Under the pieces are notes generated by a model. That model worked only from the letters and a program-made list of their open reading frames with translations. It was not told the DNA's origin and did no database searches. Of a DNA stretch of 8,246 bases, positions 6,006-8,246 are shown piece after piece. Numbering within the stretch: position 1 is the first letter of the stretch; the number at the start of each line of letters is the position of its first letter. Origin of the DNA: Chloroflexota bacterium (GTDB lineage: Bacteria; Chloroflexota; Limnocylindria; Limnocylindrales; CSP1-4); the NCBI GenBank assembly GCA_005880805.1, contig VBFZ01000143.1, positions 2,583-10,828 of the forward strand. The letters are read 5' to 3'. The translations under genes were made by a program, and so were the position numbers.

Positions 6006-6776
6006 TCAGCGATCGCCAGCGGCCGAATCCTTGGCGCCGACCACGCGCCATCCGTCGGGCGTTCGACGCTTCCGCTCGAGTTCCTCGGTCTCGCGGCCGC
6101 GAGGGGCCAGCTGACCGGCGTGGCCGGTGGTCAGGAAGACGGCGCAACGCGTCGCTGCATGGCCCAGGAACGCGCCCCCGATGCCGCCCACGACGACGGT
6201 GAGCCACCCGCTACCGAGGCCGATGAGGAGCGTGAGCGCCAGCATGTAGCGGTCGCGGCCGGGCGCGCCAAGGCGCGTGCACAGCGTGTAGACGAGCGCC
6301 TGCGCGACGATCGCGAGCAGGGGCGGGACGCCGAAGCCGACCAGGTACGCCAACAGGATGCCGCGGAACGCGGCCTCGTCGATGAACGCGGTGGCGACAG
6401 CATTCAGGAGCGCGCCGGGGTACTCGCGGATGTCCGGCAGTCGAATGTGACGGTAGCGGTACAGGGCATAGAGCAGAGCCTGTGAAGTGCCGATGACGGC
6501 GAAGATCAGGCCCCCGATCAGGGACGAGGCTCGGTCACCCAGGCCCAGGTAGAGCGGCTGCGTCGCCTCGAGCGGGTAGACGTAGCGCGTCGCCACGATC
6601 AGGCCGATGCCCAGGACGTACCAGCTCAGTCGCCGACGGAGGGGAGGCGGGCGGCCCCCTCTCCCCGCCTCGTCGTATTCGGCCGCCCCGAACCGCTGGG
6701 CGTCGAGGCGGAGCATGATCACGAGCAGCCCGAATCCCAGGGCAACGAGGATGCGGACGGTGGTCTCGGGCTCCAT
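6006..6776 (-). CDS. Multi-pass membrane protein, divergent CPBP (CAAX protease-like) family
   Basis: The 256-residue product has about seven hydrophobic segments (near 5-24, 50-68, 82-106, 121-142, 146-166, 176-195, 197-216) and a charged soluble tail of about 40 residues. The CPBP/Abi layout is recognisable: a first motif DEAAFR (133-138, family EExxxR) in a long helix, then a second helix VAQALVYTLCTRLG (about 157-170), then GWLTVVVGGIGGAFLGHAATR (190-210), which resembles the GWL...ilaHalxN end of the family. Catalytic elements are eroded: the first Glu is Asp, the histidine of FxxxH is missing (Cys166 or Thr167 at that place), and the HxxxN asparagine is Arg210. It is therefore probably not an active metalloprotease of the standard type. 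It lies between lepA and hemW, 53 and 34 bases from each, likely in their operon. Family call moderate; function unknown. Confidence 0.6.
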   Translation of the reverse strand: MEPETTVRILVALGFGLLVIMLRLDAQRFGAAEYDEAGRGGRPPPLRRRLSWYVLGIGLIVATRYVYPLEATQPLYLGLGDRASSLIGGLIFAVIGTSQALLYALYRYRHIRLPDIREYPGALLNAVATAFIDEAAFRGILLAYLVGFGVPPLLAIVAQALVYTLCTRLGAPGRDRYMLALTLLIGLGSGWLTVVVGGIGGAFLGHAATRCAVFLTTGHAGQLAPRGRETEELERKRRTPDGWRVVGAKDSAAGDR

Positions 6777-6803
6777 CTGCGCTCAGCCGCGCAGGCCGAC
6801 CGC

Positions 6804-6823
6804 GAGGCCGTTCCGCCGGCCTC
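6804..6823 (-). other. Short hairpin between lepA and the CPBP-like gene
   Basis: Perfect 7-bp arms (GAGGCCG and CGGCCTC) enclose a 6-base loop, starting 6 bases past the lepA stop. There is no T-run. It may attenuate transcription or protect the lepA mRNA end, or it may be chance in GC-rich DNA. Confidence 0.4.
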
Positions 6824-6829
6824 CGAGCG

Positions 6830-8246
6830 TCATCCCTCGCCCATTCGGAGCATCGCCAGGAAGGCCTCCTGCGGGATCTCCACCGAGCCCACGCGTTTCA
6901 TCCGCTGCTTGCCTTCCTTCTGCTTCTCGAGCAGTTTCCGCTTGCGGGTGATGTCCCCACCGTAACACTTGGCCAGCACGTTCTTGCGCATCGCCCGCAC
7001 GGTCTCGCGCGCGATCACGTTCGATCCGATCGCGGCCTGAATCGGAACCTCGAACATCTGGCGGGGGATGAGCTCCTTGAGCTTCTCGACCAGCGAGCGG
7101 CCGGTGGCCTGCGCCCGCTCGCGGTGGACGATGAGCGACAGGGCGTCCACTGGTTCGCCGTTGACCATGATGTCGACCTTGGCGAGGTTGGCCGGTCGGT
7201 AACCAGCCTCCTCGTAATCCATCGACGCATAGCCCGCCGTGCGGCTCTTCAGCTGGTCGTAGTAGTCGACAATGAGCTCCGCCAGGGGCATCTCGAAGCG
7301 CATCAGGACGCGTTCTGGGTCGAGGTACTCGAGGTCCTTGAACGCCCCGCGCCGGTTCGTCGAGAGCTCCATGAGCGGCCCGATGTAAGCGGCTGGCGAG
7401 ACGACCGACAGGTTGACCCACGGCTCCTGGATCTCCTCGATGTCGCCGGGCGATGGCATGCGCGCCGGATTGTCGACAGCGACCGTGCCGCGTCCCTGAG
7501 TCAGGACGACCCGGTATTCGACCGAAGGCGCCGACGCGATGAGTTCCAGAGCGAACTCGCGCTCGAGGCGCTCCTGGACGATCTCCATGTGCAAAAGGCC
7601 CAGGAACCCGCAGCGGAACCCGAACCCGAGCGCGACGGAGCTCTCGGGCTCGTAGGTGAAGCTGGCGTCGTTCAGGTGCAACTTCTCGAGCGCGTCGCGG
7701 AGGAGCGGATAGTCCTCGCCGGTGACCGGGTAGAGGCCGGCGAACACCAGGCTCTTCGCCTTCTGGTAGCCAGGCAGCGGTTGCGGTGCGGGACGCCGAA
7801 CGCTGGTGACGGTGTCGCCAACCTGGGCGTCGCGGACACTCTTGAGCCCGGTTGCCACGTAGCCGACCTCGCCGGCACTCAGCTGCGTGACCGGCACGAG
7901 CTGGGGCCGGAAGACGCCGAGCTCGAGGATCTCCGACTCGGCGCCCGAGGCCATGAGCCGCACGTCGTCGTGCTCGTGGAGGGTCCCGGCTTCCAGGCGC
8001 ACGTACGCCACCACGCCCTTGTACGAGTCGTAGTGGGAATCGAAAATCAACCCCTGCAGGGGAGCCTTGGGATCGCCGGTCGGCGCCGGGATCCGCTCGA
8101 CGATCGCCTCGAGGATCTCGGGCACGCCGGTGCCCTCCTTCGCCGACGCGAGGATGACCTCCTCGCGCGGGATCGCGAGGACGCGTTCGAGGTCCTCGAT
8201 GACGAGCTCGGGCTGGGCGGACGGCAGGTCGATCTTGTTCAGAACC
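6830..8246 (-). CDS. lepA: Elongation factor 4 (LepA), N-terminus outside the window
   Basis: The reading frame is open from the right edge to the TGA at 6830-6832, giving 471 residues of a protein that is normally about 600 long. The G1-G3 motifs (P-loop and switches) therefore lie off the window. The fragment begins with the G4 motif NKID (residues 3-6) and G5 SAKEGTG (34-40), then LepA's domain II with FDSHYDSYKGVV, the EF-G-like domain with GFGFRCGFLGLLHMEI, and the LepA-specific C-terminal domain ending with KCYGGDITRKRKLLEKQKEG and EIPQEAFLAML. LepA is a ribosome-associated translational GTPase linked to back-translocation and 30S assembly. A GTG at 8125 can open an in-frame ORF, but conserved sequence continues upstream of it, so it is not the start. 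The next gene follows after 53 bases. Confidence 0.98.
   Translation of the reverse strand, partial: VLNKIDLPSAQPELVIEDLERVLAIPREEVILASAKEGTGVPEILEAIVERIPAPTGDPKAPLQGLIFDSHYDSYKGVVAYVRLEAGTLHEHDDVRLMASGAESEILELGVFRPQLVPVTQLSAGEVGYVATGLKSVRDAQVGDTVTSVRRPAPQPLPGYQKAKSLVFAGLYPVTGEDYPLLRDALEKLHLNDASFTYEPESSVALGFGFRCGFLGLLHMEIVQERLEREFALELIASAPSVEYRVVLTQGRGTVAVDNPARMPSPGDIEEIQEPWVNLSVVSPAAYIGPLMELSTNRRGAFKDLEYLDPERVLMRFEMPLAELIVDYYDQLKSRTAGYASMDYEEAGYRPANLAKVDIMVNGEPVDALSLIVHRERAQATGRSLVEKLKELIPRQMFEVPIQAAIGSNVIARETVRAMRKNVLAKCYGGDITRKRKLLEKQKEGKQRMKRVGSVEIPQEAFLAMLRMGEG

Noticed and set aside
6830..8125. lepA starting at the GTG at 8125
   Set aside because: Conserved LepA sequence including the G4 motif NKID continues upstream to the window edge, so the gene starts outside.
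1..8246. CRISPR array, IS element, prophage or defence island
   Set aside because: No spaced direct repeats, transposase, integrase, terminal repeats or defence genes are visible; the content is conserved housekeeping genes in one direction.

Overview
The window is GC-rich chromosomal DNA from a bacterium. Every gene I can support reads leftward on the minus strand. In order of transcription they are: lepA (start outside the window), a CPBP-like membrane protein, hemW, then a promoter with a perfect CIRCE operator, hrcA, grpE, dnaK, a 273-base gap holding two hairpins, and the first 202 codons of an ABC-transporter ATPase cut by the left edge.

The layout lepA / hemW / hrcA / grpE / dnaK is the heat-shock neighbourhood familiar from Bacillus-type Firmicutes. 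The base composition is far too GC-rich for most of that group, and DnaK carries the extra segment in its ATPase domain that typical monoderm DnaK lacks. Actinobacteria normally keep dnaK with hspR rather than hrcA. A high-GC member of the Chloroflexota is my best guess. This rests on gene order, composition and general protein character, not on a database match.

Right part (4745-8246): lepA encodes the ribosome-associated GTPase EF4. After 53 bases with a short hairpin comes a membrane protein with a CPBP-like architecture but degraded catalytic motifs. hemW, a radical-SAM-family heme chaperone, follows 34 bases later. These three are probably co-transcribed.

Middle (880-4744): fifteen bases after the hemW stop there is a consensus -35 box, a -10 box and then a perfect CIRCE inverted repeat in the leader of hrcA. 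HrcA should therefore repress its own operon. hrcA, grpE and dnaK are packed almost without spacing (TGAcATG and TAAATG junctions), so repressor, nucleotide-exchange factor and chaperone are made from one transcript with likely translational coupling. No dnaJ follows dnaK.

Left part (1-879): the dnaK end overlaps a perfect Shine-Dalgarno sequence that serves no visible gene. It is followed by two hairpins and then by the ABC ATPase gene. This gap holds the structure that the gene calls do not explain. Otherwise the window is conserved housekeeping sequence. I see no mobile element, CRISPR array, tRNA or rRNA, and no convincing new multi-gene system.
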